NCBI GenBank assembly: GCA_937925335.1
Contig: CALEWY010000009.1
Location: 1-64,000 of the forward strand
Source of the DNA: an uncultured Acidimicrobiales bacterium
GTDB taxonomy: Bacteria > Actinomycetota > Acidimicrobiia > Acidimicrobiales > SZUA-35
Length of the DNA: 64,000 nt
Direction of reading: 5' to 3'
Under the pieces are notes generated by a model. It was not told where the DNA came from. It searched no databases and worked only from the letters and a program-made list of their open reading frames with translations. This document shows, piece after piece, positions 48,668 through 58,582 of this stretch (position 1 is the first letter of the stretch; each line of letters opens with the position of its first letter). Both the position numbers and the translations under genes were made by a program.

Positions 48668-49644
48668 TGGCATTGCTGGCAAACATGTCGTCCGCCAACC
48701 TGGCGTTCATCGACGGCATCGGATTTGATCCGTTCTTCCGTGGCCTGCTGTCCGTCTTGGTCGGCGTGGTCGTGATGATCGGCGGCACCTACCTCTTGGT
48801 CGCCACCAACTCCGGCTTTCGAACCGGTGCTCTCATTTCCGGCGCTGCGTTGTTTGGCTGGAACTTCTTGATGGGAGTCATCTGGACGATCTACGCCATT
48901 GGCTGGATTGGCCAGGCCGAATCGTGGGCGCTCGTTGAGCTGAACGACGGAGAACTGGCGTTTGCCGAGACCGAGTCGGTCGCTGAGCTTGGCCTTGCGC
49001 TCGAGTCTGTCGACATTGAGACCGAGGGTGTCACCTCGAGCGACCCCGATATCGCTCAAGGCGAGGCTGTTGTCTTTGCGACCGACAACATCGGCCGCTT
49101 TGCTGACTGGCGCTACCTCGCCAGCTCGAACCCTCGACGTGGTGAAGCGGTGGCCTCGGCCGACGTCTTCTTGACCGAGGGTCTGTACGAAGCCACCTCC
49201 GACTACGTCGTGCTCTCCTACGGAGCGTTTAACATCGGCGGCAAGCCGCTGCTCGATCCCGAGATCTCCGCTGATGATCCCAACAAGAGCGCCTGGGTTG
49301 AGAGCTTCACGGACCTCCCCGCTCGAGCTTTGCACAAGCTCGACACCACCTTCATTCACTTCTGGCACCCCCAGGAGCTCATGGTCATCCAGGTGCAGGG
49401 TTCGCTCGACCAGCCGACCCTTCCCGGTCAGCCGCCTCCCATCCCAACCGCTGACCCCGACAAGTCGGTCGTTTCGGTCGTGATGGAACGAGATCGTGGC
49501 GGTCCTCTGCCCGCACTCTTCGGTGGAACCCGCGTCACTCCAGCTCTGTTTGCAATCTTCAACGGCATCTTGTTCGCCATCTTCTCGTGGGTGCTCCACA
49601 CCCGTGATAAGCGTGAAGCGGCGATTCGTGCCGCTGCGGCGTAG
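48664..49644 (+). CDS. Membrane protein at end of bc operon, unknown family
   Basis: A 326-residue protein with helices at about 24-46 and 54-80, a soluble domain of some 210 residues, and a final helix at about 297-315 before a short basic end (TRDKREAAIR). The soluble part has no Cys and no heme motif but a His-rich turn (FIHFWHPQELMVIQVQG). ATGA overlap with the diheme cytochrome gene indicates co-translation. Not recognised; probably an accessory subunit of the complex facing the outside. Confidence 0.75.
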   Translation: MMALLANMSSANLAFIDGIGFDPFFRGLLSVLVGVVVMIGGTYLLVATNSGFRTGALISGAALFGWNFLMGVIWTIYAIGWIGQAESWALVELNDGELAFAETESVAELGLALESVDIETEGVTSSDPDIAQGEAVVFATDNIGRFADWRYLASSNPRRGEAVASADVFLTEGLYEATSDYVVLSYGAFNIGGKPLLDPEISADDPNKSAWVESFTDLPARALHKLDTTFIHFWHPQELMVIQVQGSLDQPTLPGQPPPIPTADPDKSVVSVVMERDRGGPLPALFGGTRVTPALFAIFNGILFAIFSWVLHTRDKREAAIRAAAA

Positions 49645-49649
49645 CGCTC

Positions 49650-49671
49650 GGCGCGTTTCTACGCGCCTTTT
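49650..49671 (+). terminator. Rho-independent terminator between bc operon and nuoA
   Basis: GGCGCGT-TTCT-ACGCGCC forms a perfect 7-bp stem with a TTCT loop, followed by TTTT. It sits six bases after the last bc-operon stop. GAAAGG just behind it serves as the nuoA ribosome binding site, so read-through may also feed nuo. Confidence 0.75.
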
Positions 49672-49683
49672 GAAAGGCATGTG

Positions 49684-50220
49684 ATGGCTCAGTACTTGCC
49701 GATCCTGGCTCTGCTGATTCTGGGTGCGCTGTTCGCAGCACTCAGTTTCATCGGCTCGGGTCTGTTGGCTCCTCGACGCCCAACCGAGGAAAAGCTTGCG
49801 CCGTACGAGTGCGGCATCGTGCCTGGGCGCGAACCACCGGAACGTTTTCCGGTGCGCTTCTACCTGGTTGCGATGCTCTTCATCGTGTTCGATATCGAGA
49901 TCGTGTTCTTGTACCCGTGGGCCATGGTCCACGGCGAGGTTGGCCTTTTTGGGCTCGTCGCAATCCTGATTTTCTCGGCGCTCGTCTTCGAGTCGTTCGT
50001 GTACCTCATCTCGAAGGGCGCCCTCGATTGGGGGCCGCTCCAGGTGAACCGTCGTCAGCAGGTTGCGCCTGGTATGCGTGATGAGTCCCGGACATCGAGC
50101 TCCACAGTTCGTAAGGTTGGACTCGAAGGCCGTTACGTCGAGGCTGAAAGAGTCGGAGCGGAAACGGTTTCAGCTTCCGCCAACGATCACGCCGAAGAAT
50201 CCCTCGAGGGAGTGTCCTGA
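49684..50220 (+). CDS. nuoA: NADH-quinone oxidoreductase subunit A
   Basis: A 178-residue membrane subunit. The core (first ~118 residues) has three helices and the family block [43 protein letters not shown]. The C-terminal ~60 residues are a hydrophilic extension ([23 protein letters not shown]) absent from most NuoA proteins of about 120 residues. ATG 49684 after GAAAGG; its stop overlaps nuoB (TGATG). Confidence 0.95.
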   Translation: MAQYLPILALLILGALFAALSFIGSGLLAPRRPTEEKLAPYECGIVPGREPPERFPVRFYLVAMLFIVFDIEIVFLYPWAMVHGEVGLFGLVAILIFSALVFESFVYLISKGALDWGPLQVNRRQQVAPGMRDESRTSSSTVRKVGLEGRYVEAERVGAETVSASANDHAEESLEGVS

Positions 50221-50807
50221 TGGGTCTCATCGAAGATGTGAAGGCAGACGGACTGGGCGGGCTCGAGCACAACTTTGTGACCGGCCAAGTCGAGACACTT
50301 GTCAATTGGTCTCGTGCGCGTTCGAGCTGGCCAGCGACGTTTGGCCTTGCCTGTTGTGCCATCGAGATGATGGCCACGGGTGGCTCGCACTACGACATCG
50401 CTCGTTTGGGCATGGAAGTTTTCCGGGCGTCACCTCGCCAAGCAGACGTCATGATCGTCGCCGGGCGTGTGAGCCAGAAGATGGCCCCCGTTTTGCGTCA
50501 GATCTACGACCAGATGATGGAACCCAAGTGGGTCATCTCGATGGGCGTGTGTGCGTCGAGCGGTGGCATGTTCAACAACTACGCCATCGTGCAGGGAGTC
50601 GATCAGGTCGTTCCCGTCGACGTCTACGCACCCGGCTGTCCTCCCGGCCCCGAGACCCTGCTGCATGCGATCCACACGCTGCACGCCCAGATCGAAAGCG
50701 GCGAGCTCATGCGTCGTCGCGAAGCGACCGGTGCGGGCGCCGGCATCGTGATCGAGCAGCGCGACGGCCAAGGCGAGTCGCAGCTGGTCACCCTCGGGCG
50801 GCGCTGA
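50220..50807 (+). CDS. nuoB: NADH-quinone oxidoreductase subunit B
   Basis: A 195-residue peripheral-arm subunit carrying cluster N2, the last iron-sulfur centre before quinone. Ligands lie in [11 protein letters not shown] (tandem Cys), MGVCASSGG and [10 protein letters not shown]. The C-terminus is extended by about 25 residues compared with typical NuoB. Confidence 0.97.
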   Translation: MGLIEDVKADGLGGLEHNFVTGQVETLVNWSRARSSWPATFGLACCAIEMMATGGSHYDIARLGMEVFRASPRQADVMIVAGRVSQKMAPVLRQIYDQMMEPKWVISMGVCASSGGMFNNYAIVQGVDQVVPVDVYAPGCPPGPETLLHAIHTLHAQIESGELMRRREATGAGAGIVIEQRDGQGESQLVTLGRR

Positions 50808-50810
50808 TCC

Positions 50811-51350
50811 ATGGCTGACTCTCCCGAGAACGAAGGCGCCGAAGAGGGCGCCGTCGAGGAGCCAGCTGCTGTTCCGACCGCGATCGCCTATGGCTGTCCG
50901 CTCACGCTCAGCACCGATGACCAACGAGTTCTGCATCCGAGCCGCGAGCAGTGGTTGCTCGTTGCGTCCGCGATTCTCGCCGACGGCTTCCGGATGTGCA
51001 TCGACGTCACCGCCGTCGACTACCTGACCAACCCCCGCCGCCCGGCACTTGCCGACGGCGTTGCGCCCGAGCGCTTCGAAGTGGTTGCAAGCTTCATGAA
51101 CCATGCTCGCCGCGAGCGAATCCGTGCCCGGATTCAGGTACCGGAGGGTGATCCCACGGTCCCATCGCTGACGACGCTCTATCCCGGCGCCGACTATCTC
51201 GAGCGCGAGGTCTACGACATGTTTGGTGTCGTGTTCGAGGGCCACCCCGACCCGTCGCGCATCTTGATGCCGGAGAATTGGGAAGGTCACCCGCTTCGTA
51301 AGGACTACGCCACTGGGGCAATCCCGGTCCAGTTCAAGGAAACCAACTGA
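50811..51350 (+). CDS. nuoC: NADH-quinone oxidoreductase subunit C
   Basis: A 179-residue 30-kDa-type subunit. The hallmark YPGADYLEREVYDMFGVVFEGHPDPSRILMPENWEGHPLRKDY is present, cited here only as its key blocks EREVYDMFG and HPLRKDY. An acidic Glu-rich leader precedes the domain. TGATG overlap with nuoD. Confidence 0.96.
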   Translation: MADSPENEGAEEGAVEEPAAVPTAIAYGCPLTLSTDDQRVLHPSREQWLLVASAILADGFRMCIDVTAVDYLTNPRRPALADGVAPERFEVVASFMNHARRERIRARIQVPEGDPTVPSLTTLYPGADYLEREVYDMFGVVFEGHPDPSRILMPENWEGHPLRKDYATGAIPVQFKETN

Positions 51351-52720
51351 TGGCGATTACCGACGCACCTCCATCCTCTGACACTGGCGATACCCCGGTT
51401 GATCCGGCCGTGCTCGCTGCTGCATCGTTGCCCTCTGACGCAGCGACCGAGATCCACGAAGGACAGCTCGGCCTTTTGCCGCGCCTCGGCTCGGTCATGC
51501 GTATGTCCGAAGTGCAGATGGCCGAAGCGTCTGATCAACCCCTCGATGGCGAGAACGATCAGACGATGCTCATGAACATGGGCCCGTCACATCCGAGCAC
51601 CCATGGCGTGTTGCGCCTCATGCTCGAACTCGATGGCGAAACCGTCATTCGTTCAAAGCCTGTTGTGGGCTACCTCCACACGGGTATGGAGAAGACGGCA
51701 GAGAACCTCACCTACTTGCAGGGCCCGACCAACGTCACCCGCATGGACTACGCCGCGCCGCTCTTCAACGAGCTGGTCTTTTCGCTGGCGACCGAGAAAC
51801 TGCTCGACATCGAAGTGCCCGAGCGAGCGACCTGGATTCGCATGCTCATGAGCGAGATGAACCGCATCTCCTCGCACCTGCTCTTCATGGCAACGAACGG
51901 CATGGACCTCGGTGCGGTCTCGATGATGATCTACGGATGGCGTGAGCGCGAACAGGTGCTCCGCTTCTTCGAAGAAGTCACCGGACTGCGGATGAACCAC
52001 AACTACATCCGCCCAGGTGGTGTTGCCGCCGACCTGCCAGACGGTTGGCGTGATTCAGTCATGCATCTGCTCGACATGTTGCCTCCTCGCCTGGAGGAGT
52101 ACGACATCTTGATGACCGGCCAGCCCATCTGGCGCGAACGTCTGCAGGGTGTGAGCCAGATGAATGCCGATGAGGCCATTGCGCTTTCATGCACCGGCCC
52201 CGTTCTGCGCTCGGCCGGTGTCCCTTGGGACCTGCGCCGCGATGAGCCCTACCTCGCATACGACGAGGTCGAGTTCGATGTTGTCGTCGGTACCTACGGC
52301 GACGCGTTCGATCGTTATGCGATTCGTCTGAACGAGATTCGCGAGTCGATGCGGATCATCCACCAGATTCTCGACAAGATGCCAAAGGGTGACTACCGCG
52401 TCGGCGACGCCAAGGTGACCCCACCACCGCGAGCTCGCATCGACGAGTCGATGGAAGCACTGATTCACCACTTCAAGATCTTCACCGAGGGCTTCAAGGT
52501 GCCCGAGGGTGAGGTCTATGTGGCCGTTGAGTCACCCCGTGGTGAGCTGGGTTGCTACATGGTGAGTGACGGCGGCCCCAAGCCCTACCGCATGCACATC
52601 CGCGGACCGAGCTTCATCAACTTGCAGACGCTGCCGCACATGATGGCCGACGGCCTCATCGCTGACGGTGTGGTGTCGATCTCGAGTGTCGATCCGATCA
52701 TGGGCGAGGTTGACCGCTAA
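51350..52720 (+). CDS. nuoD: NADH-quinone oxidoreductase subunit D
   Basis: A 456-residue 49-kDa-type subunit forming the quinone pocket with NuoB. GPSHPSTHGVLRLMLELDGE, GYLHTGMEKTAE and the C-terminal SSVDPIMGEVDR ending are diagnostic. An N-terminal extension of about 70 residues (Asp/Ala-rich, then LPRLGSVMRMSEVQ) precedes the core. Confidence 0.97.
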   Translation: MAITDAPPSSDTGDTPVDPAVLAAASLPSDAATEIHEGQLGLLPRLGSVMRMSEVQMAEASDQPLDGENDQTMLMNMGPSHPSTHGVLRLMLELDGETVIRSKPVVGYLHTGMEKTAENLTYLQGPTNVTRMDYAAPLFNELVFSLATEKLLDIEVPERATWIRMLMSEMNRISSHLLFMATNGMDLGAVSMMIYGWREREQVLRFFEEVTGLRMNHNYIRPGGVAADLPDGWRDSVMHLLDMLPPRLEEYDILMTGQPIWRERLQGVSQMNADEAIALSCTGPVLRSAGVPWDLRRDEPYLAYDEVEFDVVVGTYGDAFDRYAIRLNEIRESMRIIHQILDKMPKGDYRVGDAKVTPPPRARIDESMEALIHHFKIFTEGFKVPEGEVYVAVESPRGELGCYMVSDGGPKPYRMHIRGPSFINLQTLPHMMADGLIADGVVSISSVDPIMGEVDR

Positions 52721-52746
52721 TGCCGCTCGCTTCGCTCGCTAACCGA

Positions 52747-52766
52747 GTTTCGCCTAGCGGCGAAAC
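52747..52766 (+). other. Intercistronic hairpin between nuoD and nuoE
   Basis: GTTTCGCC-TAGC-GGCGAAAC is a perfect 8-bp inverted repeat in a 67-base gap, the only sizeable gap within nuoA-G. It is preceded by a direct repeat GCTCGCTTCGCTCGC near 52725. No T-tract follows, so it may be an mRNA processing or stability element. Confidence 0.55.
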
Positions 52767-52787
52767 GTCGACGCTGGAAGGCTGCTG

Positions 52788-53414
52788 ATGCCGCGTCTCA
52801 ATGCGAATAACGAAATGTTGGCGCGCGAGATCATCGCTCGGTATCCGGTGCGGAAGTCTGCGCTGATCCCGCTGCTTCACCTTGCGCAAGAACAAGATGG
52901 GTACGTGGCCGAAGATGCCATGGCCCACATCGCAGAGCTGGTCGAGGTCACCCCGGCCGAAGTGCTTGGCACCTGCTCCTTCTACGAGATGTTCAAACTG
53001 CATCCGGTTGGCCACTACGTGATCAACGTATGCGGCACGCTGTCGTGCCAGTTGCTCGGCGCAGACGAACTGATCCATCACGCAGAGGACCGACTCGGCA
53101 TCAAAGTCGGCGCCACCACCGAAGATGGTCGTTTCACGCTCGAGAAGGCCGAGTGCCAGGCGGCGTGCACCGAAGCCCCGTGCCTGCAGGTCAACTACCG
53201 TCATGAATATCGCGTCACCACCGACGACTTCGATGCGATGATCGACCGTTTGAACAACGCTGATCAAAAAGACCCGGCAGCGATTCCCCCACACGGAACG
53301 CTGTCAACCGTTCGTCAGCAGATCCCGAGTGGACGCGCCGTCGGCGCGGTGGCGCCGGAACTGGTGACGGGCCCGCCCGTGTGGATGCCGACCGAAAGCG
53401 CTGAGGAAAGCTGA
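52788..53414 (+). CDS. nuoE: NADH-quinone oxidoreductase subunit E
   Basis: A 208-residue 24-kDa-type subunit with a thioredoxin-like [2Fe-2S] domain: ligands in VCGTLSCQLLGA and ECQAACTEAPCLQVN. The last ~45 residues (IPSGRAVGAVAPELVTGPPVW) are an extension. The stop overlaps nuoF (TGATG). Confidence 0.95.
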   Translation: MPRLNANNEMLAREIIARYPVRKSALIPLLHLAQEQDGYVAEDAMAHIAELVEVTPAEVLGTCSFYEMFKLHPVGHYVINVCGTLSCQLLGADELIHHAEDRLGIKVGATTEDGRFTLEKAECQAACTEAPCLQVNYRHEYRVTTDDFDAMIDRLNNADQKDPAAIPPHGTLSTVRQQIPSGRAVGAVAPELVTGPPVWMPTESAEES

Positions 53415-54856
53415 TGAGCTCGACCGGTATTGAAATCGAACGAGCTGCGGGCTTCGTCAAGAACGAGACGCCGCAGATCGTCACCTCGCGTTTTGACGTC
53501 GAGGACAGCCACACGCTCGTGGGCTACCTCGCGACCGGCGGTTATGAGGGCATCCGCAAGGCCCTGACGCAGACCCCTGCTGAGGTGCACGGTGAAATCC
53601 GTGACGCCACGGTGCTTGGTCGCGGTGGTGCTGGCTTCCCCGCCGGCGTCAAGTGGGGCTTCATGCCACCCGACGTCTTTCCTCGCTACCTCGTGGTCAA
53701 CGGTGACGAATCCGAGCCGGGTACCTACAAAGATCGTCTCCTCATGGAGCTTGATCCGCATCAGCTGATCGAAGGCTGTCTGATCGCGTCCTACGCCGTC
53801 GGTCTCAGCCAGTGCTTCTTGTATGTCCGCGGCGAGATGGCGTTGGCTCAAGAGCGCATCGCAACGGCGCTTAACGAGGCCTACGCAGCTGGCTACGTGG
53901 GCCGCAACATCCTTGGAACCGACTTCAGCCTCGACATCATCTTGCACTGGGGCGCTGGTGCCTACGTCGTTGGCGAAGAGACCGCCCTGATCGAAAGCCT
54001 CGAAGGCAACCGCGGCATGCCGCGCCTCAAGCCTCCGTACTTCCCGGCGGCGATCGGGCTCTACGGCAAACCAACCATCGTCAATAACGTCGAGACCCTC
54101 GCCAACCTGCCGTGGATCGCCAACAACGGCGCCGAGGAGTACCGCAAGATCGGTACCGAAACGTCGCCCGGCACCCGCATGGTTGCGGTGTCTGGACACG
54201 TCAAGCGTCCCGGCGTCTACGAGATCATCAACGGCACCACCACCTTCCGCCAGCTCCTCTTTGACGAGGAGTACTGCGGCGGCATGCTTGAGGGTCGGAC
54301 GCTGAAAGCATTCGTTCCCGGTGGCGGTTCAGCTCCCTGGTTCCTGCCCGACCAACTCGATCTGCCGTTCGAAGCGAGCGAGGTCGGCCCGGCCGGATCG
54401 ATGCTTGGTTCAGGCGCCATCATGGTGATGGACGACACCACCGACATTCCAAAGGCTGCTCACAGCCTCACACGGTTCTACGCCCACGAGTCGTGCGGCA
54501 AGTGTGTGCCATGTCGCGAAGGCGGCACGTGGCTCGAGCGAATTCTCGGCCGCATCATCGATGGCCACGGCACGACTCGGGACCTGGCGATGCTCCTCGA
54601 GGTTGGCGAGACGATTTGTCCCGGCGATTTCCCTCATGCCTCATCGGAGCGTCTCGGGCTCGACGCGCAGCGCTTCCCCTATCAGATGACCACGATTTGT
54701 TTCGTTGGTCCGTCGGCGTTCGCACCGATTCACTCGGCCCTCACGCTCTTCCCAGAAGAGTTCGCCGAGCGCGTGCGCGATGTCACCGATGAAGAACTGG
54801 CAGCGAGTGCCGTTGGCGCCGTTCCCGTCGAACTCAAGGGAGTGGCCGCTCAGTGA
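53414..54856 (+). CDS. nuoF: NADH-quinone oxidoreductase subunit F
   Basis: A 480-residue flavoprotein where NADH is oxidised. FMN/NADH site GRGGAGFPAGVKWGFMP and NGDESEPGTYKDR; SLBB-like middle (VSGHVKRPGVYE); [4Fe-4S] cluster ligands in ESCGKCVPCREGG plus a distal Cys in GETICPGD. Overlaps nuoG. Confidence 0.97.
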   Translation: MSSTGIEIERAAGFVKNETPQIVTSRFDVEDSHTLVGYLATGGYEGIRKALTQTPAEVHGEIRDATVLGRGGAGFPAGVKWGFMPPDVFPRYLVVNGDESEPGTYKDRLLMELDPHQLIEGCLIASYAVGLSQCFLYVRGEMALAQERIATALNEAYAAGYVGRNILGTDFSLDIILHWGAGAYVVGEETALIESLEGNRGMPRLKPPYFPAAIGLYGKPTIVNNVETLANLPWIANNGAEEYRKIGTETSPGTRMVAVSGHVKRPGVYEIINGTTTFRQLLFDEEYCGGMLEGRTLKAFVPGGGSAPWFLPDQLDLPFEASEVGPAGSMLGSGAIMVMDDTTDIPKAAHSLTRFYAHESCGKCVPCREGGTWLERILGRIIDGHGTTRDLAMLLEVGETICPGDFPHASSERLGLDAQRFPYQMTTICFVGPSAFAPIHSALTLFPEEFAERVRDVTDEELAASAVGAVPVELKGVAAQ

Positions 54857-57246
54857 GCGACGTCATCACGATCACCATCAACGGTCAGTCCGTCGAGTGT
54901 CAGCCAGGTGAGCTGCTGATCGATGCGGCCGAGCGAACCGGGACCTACATCCCCCGGTTCTGCTACCACCCCCGAATGAAGCCCGTCGGCATGTGCCGTA
55001 TGTGCCTCGTCGACGTCGATACCGGCCGAGGCCCTGGCCTCCAGCCTTCGTGCATGCTGACCGTCTCCCCAGGGATGACCGTCGACACCGAAAGCGAGCG
55101 CACCCAGCGCGCCCAAGAAGGCATTCTCGAGCTGTTACTCGTGAACCACCCCCTCGATTGCCCGGTCTGTGACAAGGGTGGCGAGTGCCCCTTGCAGGAT
55201 CAGACCGTTGCGTACGGACCTGGAGAGAGCCGCTTCATCGAAGAGAAGCGTCACTACGAAAAGCCGATTCCGATCAGCGACCTCGTCTACCTCGATCGCG
55301 AGCGCTGCATCCTGTGTGATCGTTGCACGCGCTTTGCATCCGACGTCGCTGGCGATCCGCTGATCCACTTCATCGATCGCGGCAACGAGACTCAGGTCAA
55401 CACGTTCCCTGACGAGCCCTTCTCGTCGTACTTCAGCGGCAACACCGTGCAGATCTGTCCGGTCGGTGCGCTCACTGCTGAGCCCTACCGATTCAAGGCT
55501 CGCCCGTGGGACCTCGCTGAAGTTGAGAGCACCTCAACGGTCGACACCACCGGAGCACGAGTTGTTGTGCAGTCCTCGCGCGATGCCGTCGTCCGTGTTC
55601 TTGGCGTCGACTCCGACGCCGTGAACTGGTCGTGGCTCAGCGACAAGGATCGCTTTGCCTACGAATCGGGAACGTCCGAGGACCGACTCGTCGATCCACT
55701 CGTCCGCAACGAAGCTGGCGAGTTCGGGATCGCCCGCTGGACTGACGCATCGTCGTTCGCAGCCGAGGCGCTGTCGATCGATCCATCACGAATCGGTGTC
55801 ATCGGTGGCGCTCGGCTGCCGATCGAAGGACAGTTCGCCTGGCGTCGTCTGCTCGATGCTGCCGGTATCGCGAACGTCGATGCTCAGTTGAATGACGGCC
55901 TCGATGCCGACGTGGTTCAGGGCCTGCCCCGGGCAACGATCGCTGAAGCAGCTGCGCCCGGTGGCGTGGTTGTGCTGCTCAGCGCTGACCCGAAAGAAGA
56001 GCTGCCAACGCTCTATCTTCGCCTGCGTCATGCTGCGGTGGAAGACGGTGCCTCGATCATCGAGATCACACCCCGCTCCACTGGCCTCTCGCGCTATGCG
56101 ACCGCCTCACTCCACCCTCTTCCCGGCTCGGTTGCCGAAGTCGCAACGGCTCTCGCCGATTCGAACACCGGGGCTGATGTCGGTGGCGTCGCCGCGGCGT
56201 CGCTGGCAAAAGCCGCCGAACTTCTCTCCTCGGGCCGTCCGGTCACGATCGTGCTCGGCCGCCCGAACTTGGCAGAGGATGCATCGTTCGTCACCGCCGC
56301 CGCCAGCGCGCTGGCGCGCATGGTCCCGGACGCCAAGTTCTTGCCGGCGCTTCGTCGTGGCAACGTGCACGGAGCGATCGAACTCGGTCTCACCCCGACC
56401 TCGGGTCTTGAAACCGAAGAGATGCTGCAGGCATGCGCCAACGATGAGATCGAGACGCTTGTTCTTCTCGGCTCAGATCCGCTCTCGGACTTCCCCAACC
56501 GGGCACTCGTCGATGCCGCGTTCGATCACGTCGAAAACGTCATCGCAATCGACACGTTCCTCAACCCTTCATCGAGCAGAGCAGACGTTGTTCTCCCCGC
56601 CGCTGGCTTTGGTGAAGTCGACGGCAGTTTCTTGAACCTCGAGCGACGCCTCAGCCCACTTCGGGCGAAGGTGACCGCTCCGGGACAAGCCCGCGCCGAC
56701 TGGATGATCGCCGCCGAACTCGGCGCAACGCTCGGTCACGATCTCGGCTTCGGGACACTTGACGAGCTGCGCAGTGAGCTGTCGAACTCGGTCGCGTCCT
56801 TCGCGGGCATCGATTGGGCGAACCTCGACGCAGCGGGTGATGGACCAATCCTGCCCGCACTTGAAGGCGCCGGTGTTGCACTGAGTGATATTGGCTCGGC
56901 ATCAACCGTCGCCGTCCCGCCTCGCGACGGCTACGGTCTGCGCCTGGTGGTCGATCGCAAACTGTGGGATCTCGGGACGATGGTGCAGCAGTCGGCGTCG
57001 CTGGCTCATTTGGCCGCGCCGGCAGAGCTTTCTTTGTCGACCCACGATTTCGAGTCGCTCGGCGTCGATGATGGCGCATCGGTCACGATCGAATCCGAAG
57101 CGACCAGCGCATCACTCGTGGTGCGTCACGACTCCGGCTTGCCTCGCGGTGCAGCCCGAGTGCCGTACCAACTCCCCGGCTTTGATGCCGGCCGTCTTCT
57201 CTCGGGTGATCACGCGGTGATCGACGTCCGAGTCTCAGCAGGGTGA
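54853..57246 (+). CDS. nuoG: NADH-quinone oxidoreductase subunit G
   Basis: A 797-residue iron-sulfur subunit. A ferredoxin domain ([2Fe-2S]: RFCYHPRM, MCRMCLVD), a His-Cys3 cluster region (CPVCDKGGECPLQD), a [4Fe-4S] site (CILCDRCTRFA with a distal Cys in QICPVGAL) and a molybdopterin-oxidoreductase-like C-terminal fold that here lacks evident cofactor ligands, as usual for NuoG. GTG start inside the nuoF stop region. Confidence 0.96.
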   Translation: MSDVITITINGQSVECQPGELLIDAAERTGTYIPRFCYHPRMKPVGMCRMCLVDVDTGRGPGLQPSCMLTVSPGMTVDTESERTQRAQEGILELLLVNHPLDCPVCDKGGECPLQDQTVAYGPGESRFIEEKRHYEKPIPISDLVYLDRERCILCDRCTRFASDVAGDPLIHFIDRGNETQVNTFPDEPFSSYFSGNTVQICPVGALTAEPYRFKARPWDLAEVESTSTVDTTGARVVVQSSRDAVVRVLGVDSDAVNWSWLSDKDRFAYESGTSEDRLVDPLVRNEAGEFGIARWTDASSFAAEALSIDPSRIGVIGGARLPIEGQFAWRRLLDAAGIANVDAQLNDGLDADVVQGLPRATIAEAAAPGGVVVLLSADPKEELPTLYLRLRHAAVEDGASIIEITPRSTGLSRYATASLHPLPGSVAEVATALADSNTGADVGGVAAASLAKAAELLSSGRPVTIVLGRPNLAEDASFVTAAASALARMVPDAKFLPALRRGNVHGAIELGLTPTSGLETEEMLQACANDEIETLVLLGSDPLSDFPNRALVDAAFDHVENVIAIDTFLNPSSSRADVVLPAAGFGEVDGSFLNLERRLSPLRAKVTAPGQARADWMIAAELGATLGHDLGFGTLDELRSELSNSVASFAGIDWANLDAAGDGPILPALEGAGVALSDIGSASTVAVPPRDGYGLRLVVDRKLWDLGTMVQQSASLAHLAAPAELSLSTHDFESLGVDDGASVTIESEATSASLVVRHDSGLPRGAARVPYQLPGFDAGRLLSGDHAVIDVRVSAG

Positions 57247-57259
57247 TCGGAAGCATCTG

Positions 57260-58582
57260 ATGGGTCATCCGTTCCTCAATGACGGCGTCAACTTCGGCGA
57301 CGTGATCATGGTCATCGTCATGGTGGTGATTTCGTTCACCCTGTGTCTGGTGGCGACCATGTTGATGGTGTGGTTCGAGCGCAAGGTTGTCTCGCGCCTG
57401 CAGAACCGCATCGGCCCGAACGTCGCCGGCCCGTTTGGCCTGCTGCAGACCTTGGCCGACGGCATCAAGCTCTTCTTCAAAGAAGACCTCGTCCCGACCC
57501 GGTCTGACCCGTTCGTCTTCAAACTCGCCCCGTATTTGTCGCTGATCCCAGCATTCCTCACCTTCACGGTTGTTCCGATCGCTGGCTCGTTCGATAACGA
57601 CCCGATCGCGGAGGGCAGTGTCAACGGTTCGAGCACGATCTTCGGTCGCGAGTTCTTGTGGCAGGGCGCCGATCTGCCCGTCGGCATTCTGTTCTTCCTC
57701 GCGATGAGCTCGCTGGGTATCTACGGCATCATGCTCGCCGGCTGGTCATCGGGCTCGAAGTACCCATTGCTTGGCTCGGTCCGAGCGACCGCGCAGGCCA
57801 TCTCCTATGAAGCAGCGCTGGGCCTCTCGCTCGCTGCGGTGATCTTGGTCAGCGGCACCCTCAGCACGAGCGGAATCGTCAACGGCCAGGCCGGCGATCT
57901 CGCTCGCCTCAACATCGTCGCCACCGGGTTCATCCCGTTCATCGTGTTCTTGATCGCCGGAACCGCCGAGCTCAACCGGCCGCCCTTTGACCTCGTCGAG
58001 GCCGAACAAGAACTCGTCGGTGGCTTCCACACCGAGTACTCGTCGATCCGGTTCGCACTGTTCTTTCTTGCCGAGTTCATGAACACGGTCACGATGGGCG
58101 CAATCATCGTCACGCTGTTCTTCGGTGGGCCGGCTCCGCTGTTCGATCTGCCACTCATCGACTTCCCGTCGGCGTGGTACATCGGCTTCATCTTGTTCTT
58201 CGCCAAGCTCTTGGTCTTCTTGTTCATCTTCGTGTGGTTCCGAGCGACGTTGCCTCGCCTCCGCTACGACCAGCTCATGGACTTGGGCTGGAAGGTGCTC
58301 ATCCCGATCTCGCTCGGCTGGCTCATCGTGCTCGGCGCCATTCGCGTCGCTCAAGATGGCAACGTCGGCATCTTCGACAACAGCCCAACTGCAGACACGG
58401 TTGCCGTGTTGCTGATCGCCTTTGTGATCGGTGGCCTCGGTTACGCCCTGCTGCGCAAGGCTGTCGAGAACGCACGAACCGATCGCCTGGCCGAAGCTGG
58501 GCTCACGATGGTCGCCAACCCCGACAGCGACGAGCTGTCCGTGGGATCTGCGACGGCGCATGATGCGCATGGAGGCCACTGA
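57260..58582 (+). CDS. nuoH: NADH-quinone oxidoreductase subunit H
   Basis: A 440-residue membrane subunit linking the quinone site to the proton pumps. NRIGPNVAGPFGLLQTLADGIKLFFKED and ELNRPPFDLVEAEQELVGGFHTEYSS are the family signatures. The C-terminus has a His-rich tail (GSATAHDAHGGH) beyond the last helix. Confidence 0.97.
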   Translation: MGHPFLNDGVNFGDVIMVIVMVVISFTLCLVATMLMVWFERKVVSRLQNRIGPNVAGPFGLLQTLADGIKLFFKEDLVPTRSDPFVFKLAPYLSLIPAFLTFTVVPIAGSFDNDPIAEGSVNGSSTIFGREFLWQGADLPVGILFFLAMSSLGIYGIMLAGWSSGSKYPLLGSVRATAQAISYEAALGLSLAAVILVSGTLSTSGIVNGQAGDLARLNIVATGFIPFIVFLIAGTAELNRPPFDLVEAEQELVGGFHTEYSSIRFALFFLAEFMNTVTMGAIIVTLFFGGPAPLFDLPLIDFPSAWYIGFILFFAKLLVFLFIFVWFRATLPRLRYDQLMDLGWKVLIPISLGWLIVLGAIRVAQDGNVGIFDNSPTADTVAVLLIAFVIGGLGYALLRKAVENARTDRLAEAGLTMVANPDSDELSVGSATAHDAHGGH

